Shown here: positions 1 to 10,061 of the stretch, piece after piece | How the letters are laid out: every line of letters starts with the position of its first letter | How positions within the stretch are numbered: position 1 is the first letter of the stretch | From: Erinaceus europaeus | Taxonomy: Eukaryota > Chordata > Mammalia > Eulipotyphla > Erinaceidae | DNA: 64,000 bases | Assembly: GCF_950295315.1 (NCBI RefSeq) | Contig: NC_080171.1 | Location: forward strand, 91,063,516 to 91,127,515 | Reading direction: 5' to 3' | Made by a program: the position numbers and the translations under genes | The notes under the pieces: model-generated | Told to the model about the DNA's origin: nothing | Databases searched by the model: none | What the model saw: only the letters and a program-made list of their open reading frames with translations

Positions 1-81
1 CTTTTAATAAAAATGACCAGCATGATTTCAGTTGTGTGGTCCTTCAGATGTGACCTTTTTCAGATGAAGGTGTGTATTAAA

Positions 82-366
82 AGGGGACCAGGATGTGACA
101 CACCTGGTTAAATGCACATAGTACAAATTGCAAGGACCTATGCAAGGATCTTGGTTTGAGCCCCTGCCCCTCACCTACAGGGAGGACATTTCAGAAGTGC
201 TGAAGCAGGTCTACAGGTGTCTCTCAGTCTCTCAGGGGTCTATATCCCCCTCCCCTCTCATTTTCTCTCTATCTTATCTAATAAAATGGCCACAAGAAGC
301 TCTGGATTAATAGTGCCGGCACCAAGCCCCAGCAATAACCCCAGAGGCAAAAAACAAAAAAGCAAT
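82..366 (+). repeat. SINE type 2-like copy, diverged
   Basis: The copy opens with a tRNA-like head (box-B-like TTGGTTTGAGCCCC near 150), followed by a GTGCTGAAGCAGGTCTACAGG core and a CT-rich body. It ends with the type 2 terminus GCACCAAGCCCCAGCAATAACCCC and an A-rich tail. The CAA-rich segment is missing, so this is a short or old variant. Confidence 0.85.
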
Positions 367-1685
367 CTGTATTAAACATGTGTGAGGAAGACTCCATATA
401 AGATGAGGAAGAGGAATTCAAATTCTGTTAATTCTATTGCACCTCCAGCTGCTCTTCACTTGGTGGTTTCCTGAAAAGGAAACAGCGCACAAAGTATCCC
501 ACTGAAGAATTAAGTAACAGCTGTATTAACAGAAAAGCAGAAACCAGGCAGTCCCCAAAGCCAGGCATTGGTATCAAAGCTGAATTTAAAACAGAGGATG
601 AGGCCAGAAAGCTAAGAAGGCTTCTGCTTCCTCCACCTGGGCCTCCCCCCAAATAGCCTCAAGGAGGGGAGAAATCCATTTGTGTCTCCCATGCTGCAGA
701 CTGAAGCATGAGTTGATGGAAAGGAGGGTTTGGATGAGCCTTTAGCCTTCAAAGTCATGCTTCTTCAATTCCATCGACACAAAAGGAGTTACTATGTGGA
801 GGGTTCATGGCCTGGCCATACAAAGATTATAGCGAGTGACTCCTAAGTGGAAAAGAAAACAAGGCTAACAGTGTTCCCCGGGATGGGGAGAATTTAGTGG
901 AATGGGAGTTCCAAAGTCCGCAGCCACAAACTGAATTAAAATTTGTATCTCTAGTGAGAGGTAAAAATGTACCTCCCTTCTCTCCCAACAAATTAAATTG
1001 TCCGAAATCGAACATGACGACCCCCTAAATGATTGCTTTTGTGGGAGTGTGTTTCCACAAGGAGAATGTTCAGAATAGTGAGGTGATAGCTCCACTTCAC
1101 TTTGGAGCACTGCATCTTGGTCTGGGTTCCATGTTTTCCAGTGGATATTAATACCCTCCAGGTATTGAATAATCCTCTCTTGAGGATACAGAGAGATCAA
1201 GTAACTCCCAAATTTACCCACTTTAAAATGACAGAGTAAAAATCTGAACCCAGTTCTACTTGGCCCCAGAATTTGAACTCTTGGTGTTTCTATGCAATGA
1301 TTGTAGTCAAGGGCAGGCTAATGTATGGCAGACACTCCCTCTAGAATAAAGTTTAACCATAGCGAAGTATCAGTCAAATAGCAGCTACCTAGGCCTTTCC
1401 GTGTGTCAAAATATTGTTCTAGGGTATAACTGTGAGCATGACAAACAGGATTCCTGCTTTCTATGTGCTTAGTTACCTGGAGTGAAACAGATAGGAGGCA
1501 GGAGAAAGGGAATAACTTTTAGCATCTATTTTCTCAGTAACAACTGAATAGATAGTACATTATTATCACTCACAACTAATTTATGCTATAACTACAAGTT
1601 GACACCTTTAATTGCATCAATCTATTTTTCCCTGTCATCTCTGACTCTGCCAACTATTGATCTAGTCTCTGTATATTTTTTGTAG
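367..1685. other. No gene seen; mostly unassigned DNA
   Basis: No convincing coding region, RNA gene or young repeat is visible. Around 1425-1510 the wording (CAAACAGGATTCCTGCTTTC...) recalls the ancient mammalian L2-type repeat, but it is too diverged to assign firmly. Confidence 0.5.
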
Positions 1686-1689
1686 TTAT

Positions 1690-2050
1690 GAACTTGGATA
1701 TTTTTGTTTGCTTGCTAACTTGTTTTTAGGTTCTTCATCTAAGTAAGTTCATACTATATTTGTCTTTCTCTAAATAATTTCATTAGCTTAATTACATCAA
1801 GGTCCATTCATGATGCAGATGGAAGGACTTCCTTCTTTTTGTAGCTAAATAATATTTCATTGCATATATGTAAGCACATATTCTTTATCTGCTCACACAA
1901 CAATGAACACAGGTTGTTTCCAAGTTTTGACTATTTTGATTAATGTTGCATTGAACATATAGGCATGTATATATATTAATGTCTTCATTTTCACCAGATA
2001 AACACCCAAAGGTGGAATTGTTAGACTGTATGGCATTGGCATGTTTAACA
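1690..2050 (-). repeat. Old LINE-1 3' fragment
   Basis: Read on the minus strand this matches the end of L1 ORF2. The familiar plus-strand landmarks AATATTTCATTGCATATATG, GGTTGTTTCCAAGTTTTGAC and GCATTGAACATATAGGCATG appear in order. It carries many substitutions and has no open frame, so it is far older than the L1 at 13875-19652. Confidence 0.8.
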
Positions 2051-3390
2051 GAAGAGAAAATAAAGGAAAATGGGAGAGAAGAAGAAAAGTTGAAGATGAG
2101 AGTGTTTTGCAGACACCTATCATGGTGAGATGGCAAATATTACCCATGTCAACAGCTGTACTATAAACCAATAAGTTCAAAAAAAAACAAAGTAAAAAGG
2201 AGCAAAGAGTGAAGTAGAGAGGGAGAAAATAAAGAAAAATTTCAGATACTTATCCATGTTTAAAGAAGATCGCATCGGTCAACATAGTAGAATTGCTGTG
2301 AGGTTGGTTTAACCAGAATGGTTGGCATAAGGTTCCCTACAAAGTGCTTTTTGAGAAGACATAAAAAGAATGATGAAATGACAACTAATCAGAGAATTCA
2401 GGCCTGTGGAGGCTTTGAGACAGGAATGAGGTCAATAGAAATTATCAAACTTCCATTCAAGTAGACATTTGAATATAAAGGTCCAAAGCTCATTTTAGAA
2501 GCTCAGATTTAAAATATAGAATTAGAGATGAAATCAAGAGTCTCTTAACACAAACTATTGTAGTTGGTGAGATTATGTAGGGAACAAGTAGAACTAGAAA
2601 AGAAAAGAAGATGAGGATAGGCCCTGGGGTTTTTCAGTGTTAGAAAGTCAGAAAAATTCCGCAGAGAACATTGTGAGGAGGTTGGTTAGGAATGACCAGA
2701 GAGGCAGACAGATATAAGAGAGGGGCATAGTGCAAGAACTAGGAAGTAAAATACTATGTTCATTTATACAGAGAACTCAACATGTTTCTAGATACCTGGA
2801 GTTGGCCTTGACTTTGATAAGACTTCAGTTATTTGTGACTTTGGTATGAGTCAACTCAGTTGAAGGAGATTTTATAAAAGACCAGTTGGAGTAGATTGAG
2901 AAGGGAATGGAATCTTAAACAGTATGGGATGCCAAGCATTATTTCCAAGAAAAAAATGTCTTAATAGAGAAGAAATTAATTGACATTTAAGGAGGATTAA
3001 AACTAAACCAACAAGAAAAGCAAATGATGATGTAAAGACATGGTTGTATACATATGGAAACAACCAACCCAGTATGAAGGAAATGATTATTCTTGTAAGC
3101 AGAAATGGTATGGAGGGTCCTGGGAGCATAGAACCTCAGGTTTCAAACCCAAGACATTGTCATGCTCTGAATAGGACGTGGCCTGTAGCTGAAGATCCTT
3201 GGTGCCTCCGGGTCAGAGGGACAAAGTTGTGCCCTTTCAAAGATGCCACATCTTTCTGAAAGTGTATGTAGAGCACCAGGTTAAAACTACTGGTAGAGTG
3301 GAACTACTTCCTACTAGGGTAACACTTTTGAATCAAGCACAGCTCTAGGTGTTTATCATCTTCCCAATGACACTGAGATGTCTATCATCC
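2051..3390. other. No gene seen; unassigned DNA
   Basis: AG-rich at 2040-2240 and 2580-2760, otherwise featureless. The short open frames present show no recognisable domain, no codon-bias signal and no splice context. I see nothing more in it. Confidence 0.5.
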
Positions 3391-3394
3391 ATTT

Positions 3395-3500
3395 TAGATG
3401 TGGCAAATGTCTGATTTCAAATCTGCCTTTGCCATCTATTCTGTCAATCAGCCCCTTCCCTACATAAGCCTTCATTTCTTCACGTATAAAAAGCAATTCC
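3395..3500 (+). repeat. Possible MIR-like relic
   Basis: The order TTTCAAATCTGCCTTTGCCATCT, then CTTCATTTCTTCACGTATAAAA resembles the MIR core (free-text memory of 'tctgccacttact...cctcatctgtaaaatg'). Identity is low, so this could be chance. Confidence 0.4.
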
Positions 3501-3573
3501 AGAAGGTCCAATGACTGCTAAAGGGGGAGAAACGTCCTACTTTATGTGTCACTTCAGGTTTCTAAAGTCATGA

Positions 3574-3843
3574 AAAGGGGGTCAGGTGGTGGCACACAGC
3601 GCACATAGTACAAAGCGCTATAACCTGAGCAAGGATCCCAGATAGAGCCCTCAGCAACCTACCTGCAGAAGGGTTGCTTCAGAAGCAGTGAAGCAGGTCT
3701 ACAGGTGTCTTTCTTTCTCTCCCCCTCTATGTCACCCCCCTCAATTTTCTTTGTCCTATCCAATAAAATGAAAACAATGGCCACAGGAACAGTGGGTTCA
3801 TAGTGCAGGCACCAAGCCCCAGCAATGACCCTGCAGGCAAAAA
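3574..3843 (+). repeat. SINE type 2-like copy
   Basis: Begins GGGGGTCAGGTGGTGGCACA, carries the GAAGCAGTGAAGCAGGTCTA core and ends GCACCAAGCCCCAGCAATGACCC before GCAGGCAAAAAG. Like the copy at 82-366 it lacks a long CAA-rich body. Confidence 0.88.
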
Positions 3844-4564
3844 GTCATGAGAATTAGTTGAGAATTGTGTATATTTAGGAAATAAGGTCCCCTCCCCACT
3901 TCATCCCCAATCCTCACCCTCCAAAAATTGTTCCTCTCTGCCTCTTACTCATCTCCATGTAGCTATTTAGTGCTCAGCCAAATTTTTTACCTAAATCTTC
4001 TTCCTGCCTTCTCCTCCTCCAGTTTCTGGTGCTAACCTTTCTAATTATTTATTTCCTCTGATGTTGTCTGAAGCTCCAGAATAATTGTCACAGGAGAAGC
4101 AATCAGCTCAACCTTCGACAAGTCATAGAGATAGGCAGGCAAGCTGGGGTATTAGGCGGTCAATTTCCAGGCCCTTCCAAATGTTAGAACAATTTTGGTG
4201 AATTACAAGCAATAGAAAATCACTTTGGGTGCTCATTAGGCAGGAGGCAGGAGTGATGATGAATGTTTGGAAGTAAAGACAAAGCAGTCTTTCCTGGAGC
4301 CAAAAGTTCAGCTTCCAGCATCTTCCAGGGATAGCTCATTTAACCCTCACTCTTCTGGAGAAAGTCCAAGGAACACCCATGGTTTGTTGAATGGAGATAA
4401 TCTCCTCCAGCCCCAGGCCAATTCATCACCATATGTTAGGGATGAGGAAGCCATGGTTATTATTCAGTTGCTTAGGCCAGTGAGAGAGATGCATATAAAA
4501 GCACAGCAAAAGAAAAAAAAAGAGGAGGGAGGAGGGACAGAGTTATGGAAATAAGGAAAGAATA
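3844..4564. other. No gene seen
   Basis: Unassigned sequence with a CT-rich stretch near 3885-4030 and an A/G-rich tract at 4495-4540. The 95-codon open frame at 4267-4554 has no recognisable domain and ends in a low-complexity Lys/Glu/Gly run, so I do not call it a gene. Confidence 0.5.
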
Positions 4565-4925
4565 ATTCTTTTTTAATTTTTATTAGTGATCTGATATTGA
4601 TTTACAAAATTGAAAGGTAATAATGGTATAATTACACACAGTTCCAACCACCAGAATTCTATGTCCTCACTTCCTCCATTGGAAACTGCAGTAGCTCTCC
4701 CAAGGTCACTAGCATGGACTGATTCTATAACTATTTATCTATATGTATGTATATACATTACCCATTTCCTGCTCCCCAGAGGTCCTGCCTTCACTTCCTT
4801 CTAAGTCAACCCTACACCTGTTACTACTTCCAGGTATCTTTCCTTTTTTCCTCTTCTTTCTCAGATAAGAGAAACAGTGCCTAACTTCCTCTGGTGTTTT
4901 CCAGATTTGCTTCCTTTTCAATGAT
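4565..4925 (-). repeat. L1 3'-end relic (L1-b-like)
   Basis: The plus-strand text TATTAGTGATCTGATATTGA followed by ACACAGTTCCAACCACCAGA parallels the 3' ends at 28040 and 52375, which run in the same orientation. It therefore looks like a minus-strand L1 3' end whose T-rich start at 4565 marks the poly(A) side. It meets the plus-strand L1-b UTR at about 5025 in opposite orientation. That could be an L1 5' inversion or two separate insertions. Confidence 0.6.
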
Positions 4926-5310
4926 GGTATAAAAACAATATTCCTTACAGATATAAGAAAATATCATAAAAGGACACAAATTATGGTGAGGTCTCATATG
5001 CTATAGCATATCTGAACAATGGGATTTTCAAAGTTAACCCAATTGCCAAATGATCTGGTTATAGCTATAACTATCTATTGCCTTCTTAAACCTTAAGACA
5101 GCAAGAGCCCTCCCCTTTCTCTATAAAGCCCATATTTCTCCCAGTCCTCTAGGGTGAATCTCACTTTCCTGCATGCTTCTCTCAGTTCATACCAAATGAT
5201 ACTACACCTGCTGATCCCAGCCTAATCAATGCAACCAGCATCACCTTGGCATGTTTCACTTCAGACTGCATCCAGAGATTTCCGGTGTGGAATGTTAATC
5301 CACCAGCTTC

Positions 5311-5319
5311 ATCACTCTG
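5311..5319. repeat. Left target-site duplication of the Jockey-like insertion
   Basis: ATCACTCTG here is repeated exactly at 6545-6553. Joining the flanks gives TTCATCACTCTGGTGAAACC, which matches the uninterrupted L1-b copies near 56850 and 33430 (TTCATTACTCGGGTGAGACC on the minus strand). This makes it a convincing target duplication. Confidence 0.88.
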
Positions 5320-6544
5320 CTTCACTCTTCTTCATCACCAGCTTCATCAACACTATATCATTTCTTCTCCAAAACAGAAGATTCCGGGTGCATCTGGGTG
5401 ACAAGTCTAGCAGATGGAGACCTGTCTCAAGTGGCCTCCCCCAGGGCTCTGTTCTGGCTCCTACACTATTTAATATTTACATCAATGACCTCCCAGAAAC
5501 TTCTTCAAGGAAGTTCATCTACGCCGATGACATCTGCTGTGCAACTCAGGCATCCAAGTTCGACATCCTCGAGGAAACACTCATGAAAGACATGTCTCTG
5601 ATATCTGATTACTGTAAAAAATGGCGACTAATCCGTAGCACTACAAAAACGGTATCATCTGTTTTCCACCTACACCATGCCTCGGTCTCGCGTGAGCTTA
5701 ATGTGCAGCTTGGCGATATGAGAATCCGGCATGAAGCCCAGCCAGTCTATCTTGGCGTTACTCTCGATTGCACTCTGTCATTTCACAAACATCTCATAAA
5801 AACTGCAGCAAAGGTGGGCGCGAGGAATAACATCATTGCTAGACTGGCCAGCTCCTCATGGGGCGCGAGCGCTTCCACACTACGATCATCATCTCTGGCA
5901 TTATGCTATTCCACTGCAGAATACTGTGCCCCAGTATGGTTCCATAGCCCCCATGTCCACTTGGTCGATTCCAAATTATATTCTTCCATGAGGATAATTT
6001 CTGGAACCATCCATTCCACCCCGGTTCCATGGCTGCTAGTTCTTAGCAACATCGCCCCAAGAGATATTTGTCGGGATGCGGCAGCATCTAAGTTCATTTT
6101 CCACGTCTACGCTCGACCGGACCTGCCAATATACGCAGATATCTTCGCCCACCCTGTCCAACGCTTGACGTCACCCAATCTGGTCCCCTACACCTACACT
6201 GAACTTCTCTGTTCCAGTCTCTTGGAAACAGAGTTGGCAGTCAGCTGAGGTAAAGAACAAACACCTCATCACAGACCCCTGCAAGCATCAACCCGGCTTT
6301 GACCTAGCACATTATGATTGGGCCCTCCTCAATCGCTATCGAACAGGCCATGGCCGCGCTGCTATGTTCCATCGCAGGGGAGCCAGAGACGACCCGAATT
6401 GCCCCTGCGGCTACAGACAGACTATGACCCACATAGTCAATGACTGCCACCTCTCCAGATTCAAAGGAGGTCTCGAAACTTTACATCAGGCTCAACCTGA
6501 CGCTGTTGACTGGCTACGGAAGAAGGGCAAACGCTAGAAGAAGA
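5320..6544 (+). mobile_element. 5'-truncated Jockey/CR1/I-type non-LTR retrotransposon
   Basis: A 1,225-bp insertion within an L1-b 3' UTR, flanked by the 9-bp duplication ATCACTCTG. It encodes the palm of a non-LTR reverse transcriptase and the downstream C-terminal region with a CCHC zinc motif. The endonuclease and the first reverse-transcriptase motifs are absent, so it is 5' truncated. Its 3' end lies about 8 bases after the stop codon, with a short AAG-type tail and no poly(A). The protein motifs differ clearly from L1 and from BovB/RTE. By family knowledge they fit the Jockey/CR1/I assemblage; the exact clade was not determined. Ancient mammalian L2 copies are normally far more decayed than this. 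The host L1-b family occurs several times in this window, so the insertion should postdate that family. Lineage-specific activity, possibly after horizontal transfer, is an inference. Confidence 0.85.
5322..6537 (+). pseudogene. Partial reverse transcriptase of the Jockey-like LINE, one frameshift
   Basis: The frame is open from the insertion edge to a TGA at 6246-6248. It reads LLQNRRFRVHLG, then the substrate-binding motif GLPQGSVLAPTLFN (from about 5433) and the catalytic YADD (5520-5531). Downstream thumb-like sequence includes PVYLGVTLD. The reading then continues in the next frame (+1) to a TAG at 6535-6537. That part includes the C-terminal zinc-type motif CPCGYRQTMTHIVNDC at 6400-6447, a C-x1-C-x7-H-x4-C pattern. 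The indel joining the two frames lies near 6195-6220. An ATG exists at 5229, but it falls in the flanking L1-b sequence and is not the native start. Apart from the 5' truncation and one net frameshift, I see no other stops. The YADD is preserved. It is not functional as it stands, because it lacks the endonuclease and the N-terminal reverse-transcriptase motifs. Confidence 0.85.
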
Positions 6545-6553
6545 ATCACTCTG
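6545..6553. repeat. Right target-site duplication of the Jockey-like insertion
   Basis: Exact copy of the ATCACTCTG at 5311-5319. It follows the short AAG-type tail (6538-6544) and leads directly into GTGAAACCTTTCC, the next part of the L1-b UTR. Confidence 0.88.
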
Positions 6554-8254
6554 GTGAAACCTTTCCTAGCTCATAAGACTCATTAAATTCACTTCAGGTA
6601 GCACACTTCTTAACAAACCTCAAAACCTAGATATAGACCAGGGTCCATGGGATAGGACATATTACCAGGAGTTGGGTAAAAACATATACCTTAAAGAAAA
6701 AGTGCACAGTAGTTTGCAGTGAGTAAATAATGTAGCAAATAAGCAGAAAGACCTAAAAAGACCCCATAAAGTACCTAGTGAAATAGTTTCTACTTAGACC
6801 TAGATACCCTCCTCACTTACCCTCTATTGAAAGTCCCTCAGTCACTCCAAGGATAACCCTGTCAGACAAAGTAAGGACCACAAAAGCTGAATAAGGCCAA
6901 GAGACTGGCATACCCTGACAGGCCACCTAGGGCCCTAGTCAGGGAGTCCTGGGATTCCCACACAGACGTGATGAGCCCAGACCTCTAACAGATCCCTCTC
7001 ATCACTGTTACTGGTCATCTCTATCAGGAAGAACATAATATACCCTTCTGTGGGCCCCTGTCAGACCTGGCCCTCAATGTGAATCAACAATGGTAGGGAA
7101 TGTTCCATTCTCCAAAAGGAGGTTGGATAGCATACTCTGCCTATCACCTGAGGATTATGGGTCTTGAAATTGGCACAACCTGGAATGTTCCTAGTCATGA
7201 CCATGGAATATGAGAATATGAGCTCAGACCTACAGTGATGCAGAGGTTACACAGGCTCCTGTGCTAACTATGGGCCCCAGATCAGATCAAAGGGATTCAC
7301 AGTTAACAATATTTATATATTTTTCCCATATTTGAGAACTACTGGTCCTTTTTCCAACTGTGACACCATCCCCCCCCTGACAATAACATAGGTCACCTGG
7401 ATATTGGATGTCAGGTGCAGGCAAAAACTAGTTGGGTCATGAACCTTTGGAATATACCTAAAATAGACCTACTAGCTTTGTCCAAAATGGAGACCCCAAA
7501 TCTCCAATCACAATATTCTTGCCTTTAGGTTCATGATTAGTCAATAATTTGCTCTGCTTTCTGTCTTAACTCTTTTTCAGCCACCAGGTTCAAGATGCTG
7601 TCATGATGCCAACCTGACTTCCCTGGCCAGATGACTCCACCAATGTGTCCTGGAGCCCCACCTCCCCAGATCCCTGCCCCACTAGGGAAAGAGAGAGATA
7701 GACTGGTAGTATGGATCAACCTGTCAATGCCCAGGTTCATCAAGGAAGCAATTACAGAATCCGGACCTTCCACCTTCTGCACCCCAAAATGATCCTGGGT
7801 CCATACTCCCAGAGAGACAAAGAATAGGAAAACTATCAGGGGAGGCGAGGGGAAGGGAGGGGACATGGAGTTCCGGTGGTGGGAACTGTGTGGAGTTGTA
7901 CCCCTCTTATCCTACGGTCTTGTCATTGTTTCCATTTTATAAATAAAAACTTTAAAAAAAACATTTTTTAAAAAAAGATTCCTTTTGATATAAGTCCTAG
8001 TGGATTGGCTGTGCAGAACCCTCTGGTTTACTTCCCCTATAATTTACCCTCTGGGAGTAAAATTGCTTTGGGGTGCAGAAAGTGGGAATTGTGGCTTCTG
8101 TAATTGCTTCTCCACTGGACATGGGAGTTGGCAAGTTGATCCATACCCCCAATCTGGAAAAAGAATAATTATGACTAGAAGTGGAGGTGAGGATGCCTTT
8201 GTACTTGAATGAGATTATGAAGAATGAGTAAATCATTAAAATATACTCTAAGTG

Positions 8255-8361
8255 ATAGGGAGACAATATAATGGTTATAATGTCATACCTGACACTGAGG
8301 TCCTAGGCTCAATTCCCAGGACAATCACAAACCAGAGCTGAGCAGTGCTCTACTTAGTCTA

Positions 8362-8395
<34 letters not shown>

Positions 8396-8425
8396 CCCTC
8401 TCTCTGAAATATTTGAAAAAAGAAC
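8255..8425 (+). repeat. SINE type 3 with a (TC)n stretch
   Basis: Reads GGGAGACAATATAATGGTTA, a box-B-like GGCTCAATTCCCAG and GAGCTGAGCAGTGCTC, then a pure TC tract at about 8366-8396. This is the short SINE class of the window; the TC run is its expanded body. Confidence 0.8.
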
Positions 8426-8469
8426 ACATTCTTACTTCTCTGCTAATAATAGTGGTCCAAGCATAAAGT

Positions 8470-8690
8470 GCTTACATAATGCTACTATATTCATGTCTTG
8501 CAGCTAAGTATTTTGCATATATTTCACTTATAAAAATAATCACAGTAACCCTTAGCTAAATACTATTATTATCAGCAGCATTTTATGAGGGAACTGAGGT
8601 ACAGAAAGTCATGCATATGTCTACAAAATGATAGTCAATAGGTGTGTATATAGGGATACACACAAATCATATGGATGAGGCATCAGAATC
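8470..8690 (-). repeat. MIR-like relic
   Basis: AATACTATTATTATCAGCAG, GAGGGAACTGAGGTACAGAA and GTCATGCATATGTCTACAAA follow the order of an inverted MIR core ('gaggaaactgaggctcagagag...'). It is heavily diverged. Confidence 0.55.
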
Positions 8691-8732
8691 AAACTTGAGG
8701 TAGTTCTCACAACATTTTAGAGAAAATAAGAT

Positions 8733-8935
8733 GGGAACAGATGGTGGCACACCTGGTTAAGCACACACATTACAGTGAGAAAGAATCCAGGTTCATGGTC
8801 CCCACCTGCAGGGGCAAAGCTTCATGAGTGGTGAAGCAGGGCTGTAGGTATGTCTCTGTATCTTTCCCTCTATCACCCCTCCCCTCTCAATTTGTCTGCC
8901 TCTATCCAATAATAAATACATAAGAGAGAATATGA
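8733..8935 (+). repeat. SINE type 1
   Basis: Has GATGGTGGCACACCTGGTTA at the head, CCCCACCTGCAGGGGCAAAG, GAGTGGTGAAGCAGGGCTGT and the end TCTATCCAATAATAAATACA. All four type 1 landmarks are in order. Confidence 0.9.
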
Positions 8936-8949
8936 ATAGAAAGAACATC

Positions 8950-9225
8950 AGTCAAGAAAATTAGGTACCACTGCTTACTACTCACTTACTTGGGTGAGTT
9001 ACTTAAACTTTATGAGTCCCCAATTTCTAGGAGGGTTAGCAGTGGTTAGTTAGATGACCCTACTGGTCTGAGACCATCACCCCAAAATAGTGGCAGATGG
9101 AAGTCAACTCCTAAGAAATAGATTTGCATTCATTCCACCACTCACAGGCTGTACTGAACCCTTATTGTGGACCAAGCACCAGATCACGAGTTGTGGGAAG
9201 ATAAATGAAACCAAATCCTTGCTCA
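8950..9225. repeat. MIR- and L2-like relics
   Basis: 8955-9030 recalls MIR on the plus strand (ACTTGGGTGAGTTACTTAAAC). 9125-9225 recalls the ancient 'attcattca...ccaagcac' L2-type end (TTGCATTCATTCCACCACTC ... GGACCAAGCACCAG). Both are weak matches. Confidence 0.45.
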
Positions 9226-9820
9226 GTTGTGGAATGCAGTATGGCAGAGAATACTTATAAGTATTCATCTATGTGCTTGTTCCAAGACTCTGGGGTCATT
9301 GAATTTTTTCATCTGTACCCCAAGGGTCTCTTCTCTGCCTCACTCCTCAGGCTGCACATGTACATCTAGGTTATCCTTTGTGGACTATAAAACAAAGGTT
9401 GCTGTGAATACTGACAAATGCAAAAAGTTTCTGATGTACACCACCAGAGTTAGAGTTTATGATCGCAGAAACTCAGTCTTGTCCTCCCTCCTTTTTTTTT
9501 TTTAACTCTTCTGTCCAGAAGAGAAAAAAAAAAAAAAAGAGGGGGGGCAAGACTGAGTAGGAGCCATGGAAATAAAAGGATGTAGACTTTCTTAGAATAA
9601 GAAAATGACTTTACCCCCCAAAGTTATAGGGGGTAAAAGAATGCTTGGTGGTTGGAAGGAGGTCTTGTTGCCAGAGGTCACACCATCAGTTTCTGGTCAC
9701 TTCAACTGCATAGGTGTTAATCTGATCGCTCAGACTCTGCCTCTGAATGGTCCATCCCATAAAATAAAACTATGCACTTGGATGTTTGCAACTTGCAAGG
9801 TCCAGATCAGAGAATATAAA
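9226..9820. other. No gene seen
   Basis: Unassigned sequence with a poly-T run (about 9491-9503), a poly-A run (about 9525-9538) and a G run (9541-9547). Nothing coding is recognisable. Confidence 0.5.
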
Positions 9821-9821
9821 T

Positions 9822-9847
9822 CTTAAACATCCTATGAGATGTTTAAG
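9822..9847. other. Short perfect hairpin
   Basis: CTTAAACATC and GATGTTTAAG form a 10-bp perfect stem around a six-base loop (CTATGA). It is not followed by a T run and has no known role here. A short palindrome like this can arise by chance. Confidence 0.6.
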
Positions 9848-9969
9848 ATGTTTCAGATTTCATAATCTGATATCAATGTCTTAACCTTTGAACAATGTGA
9901 GGTTAAGAACCACCTTGAAATTGGTTCATTTCACTCCCTGGAGAGAGAGGAACAAGTAAATGTTGATAG

Positions 9970-10060
9970 GCATCATGTTTGTGCAAAAAGACTTTCATGC
10001 CTGAGGCTCCAAAGTCCCAGATTTCATCCTCCTGTACCACCACAAGCTGATCTGGTTAGA
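9970..10060 (+). repeat. SINE type 3 fragment
   Basis: GCAAAAAGACTTTCATGCCTGAGGCTCC followed by a CCAGATTTCATCC box-B relic and ACCACCACAAGC matches the type 3 head seen inverted at 43755-43872. Confidence 0.7.
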
Positions 10061-10061
10061 A

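Larger units (their letters stand above)
5025..7965 (+). repeat. L1-b long 3' UTR copy, interrupted by another LINE
   Basis: The flanking halves 5025-5319 and 6545-7965 align in order with the minus-strand L1-b 3' UTR copies at 32785-33715 and 56200-57140. Shared landmarks are TTTTCAAAGTTAACCCAATT at the start, CCTAAGACAGCAGGAACCTC-like wording, CAGGTAGTTCACTT-like wording, and the end GGTGGTGGGAACTGTGTGGA followed by TTTATAAATAAAAAC. The right half has about 0.8 kb (roughly 6720-7530) that the two short copies lack, but part of it is present in the copy at 52370-53170. The 3' end has an AATAAA and an A-rich tail. The element at 5320-6544 sits inside it. Confidence 0.85.

Noticed and set aside
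5229..5319. Native start of the reverse transcriptase at ATG 5229
   Set aside because: These codons lie in the flanking L1-b UTR; the element starts at 5320 and is 5' truncated.
9482..9540. Poly-T/poly-A fold-back as a structured RNA
   Set aside because: The runs are simple homopolymers at likely retroelement tails.
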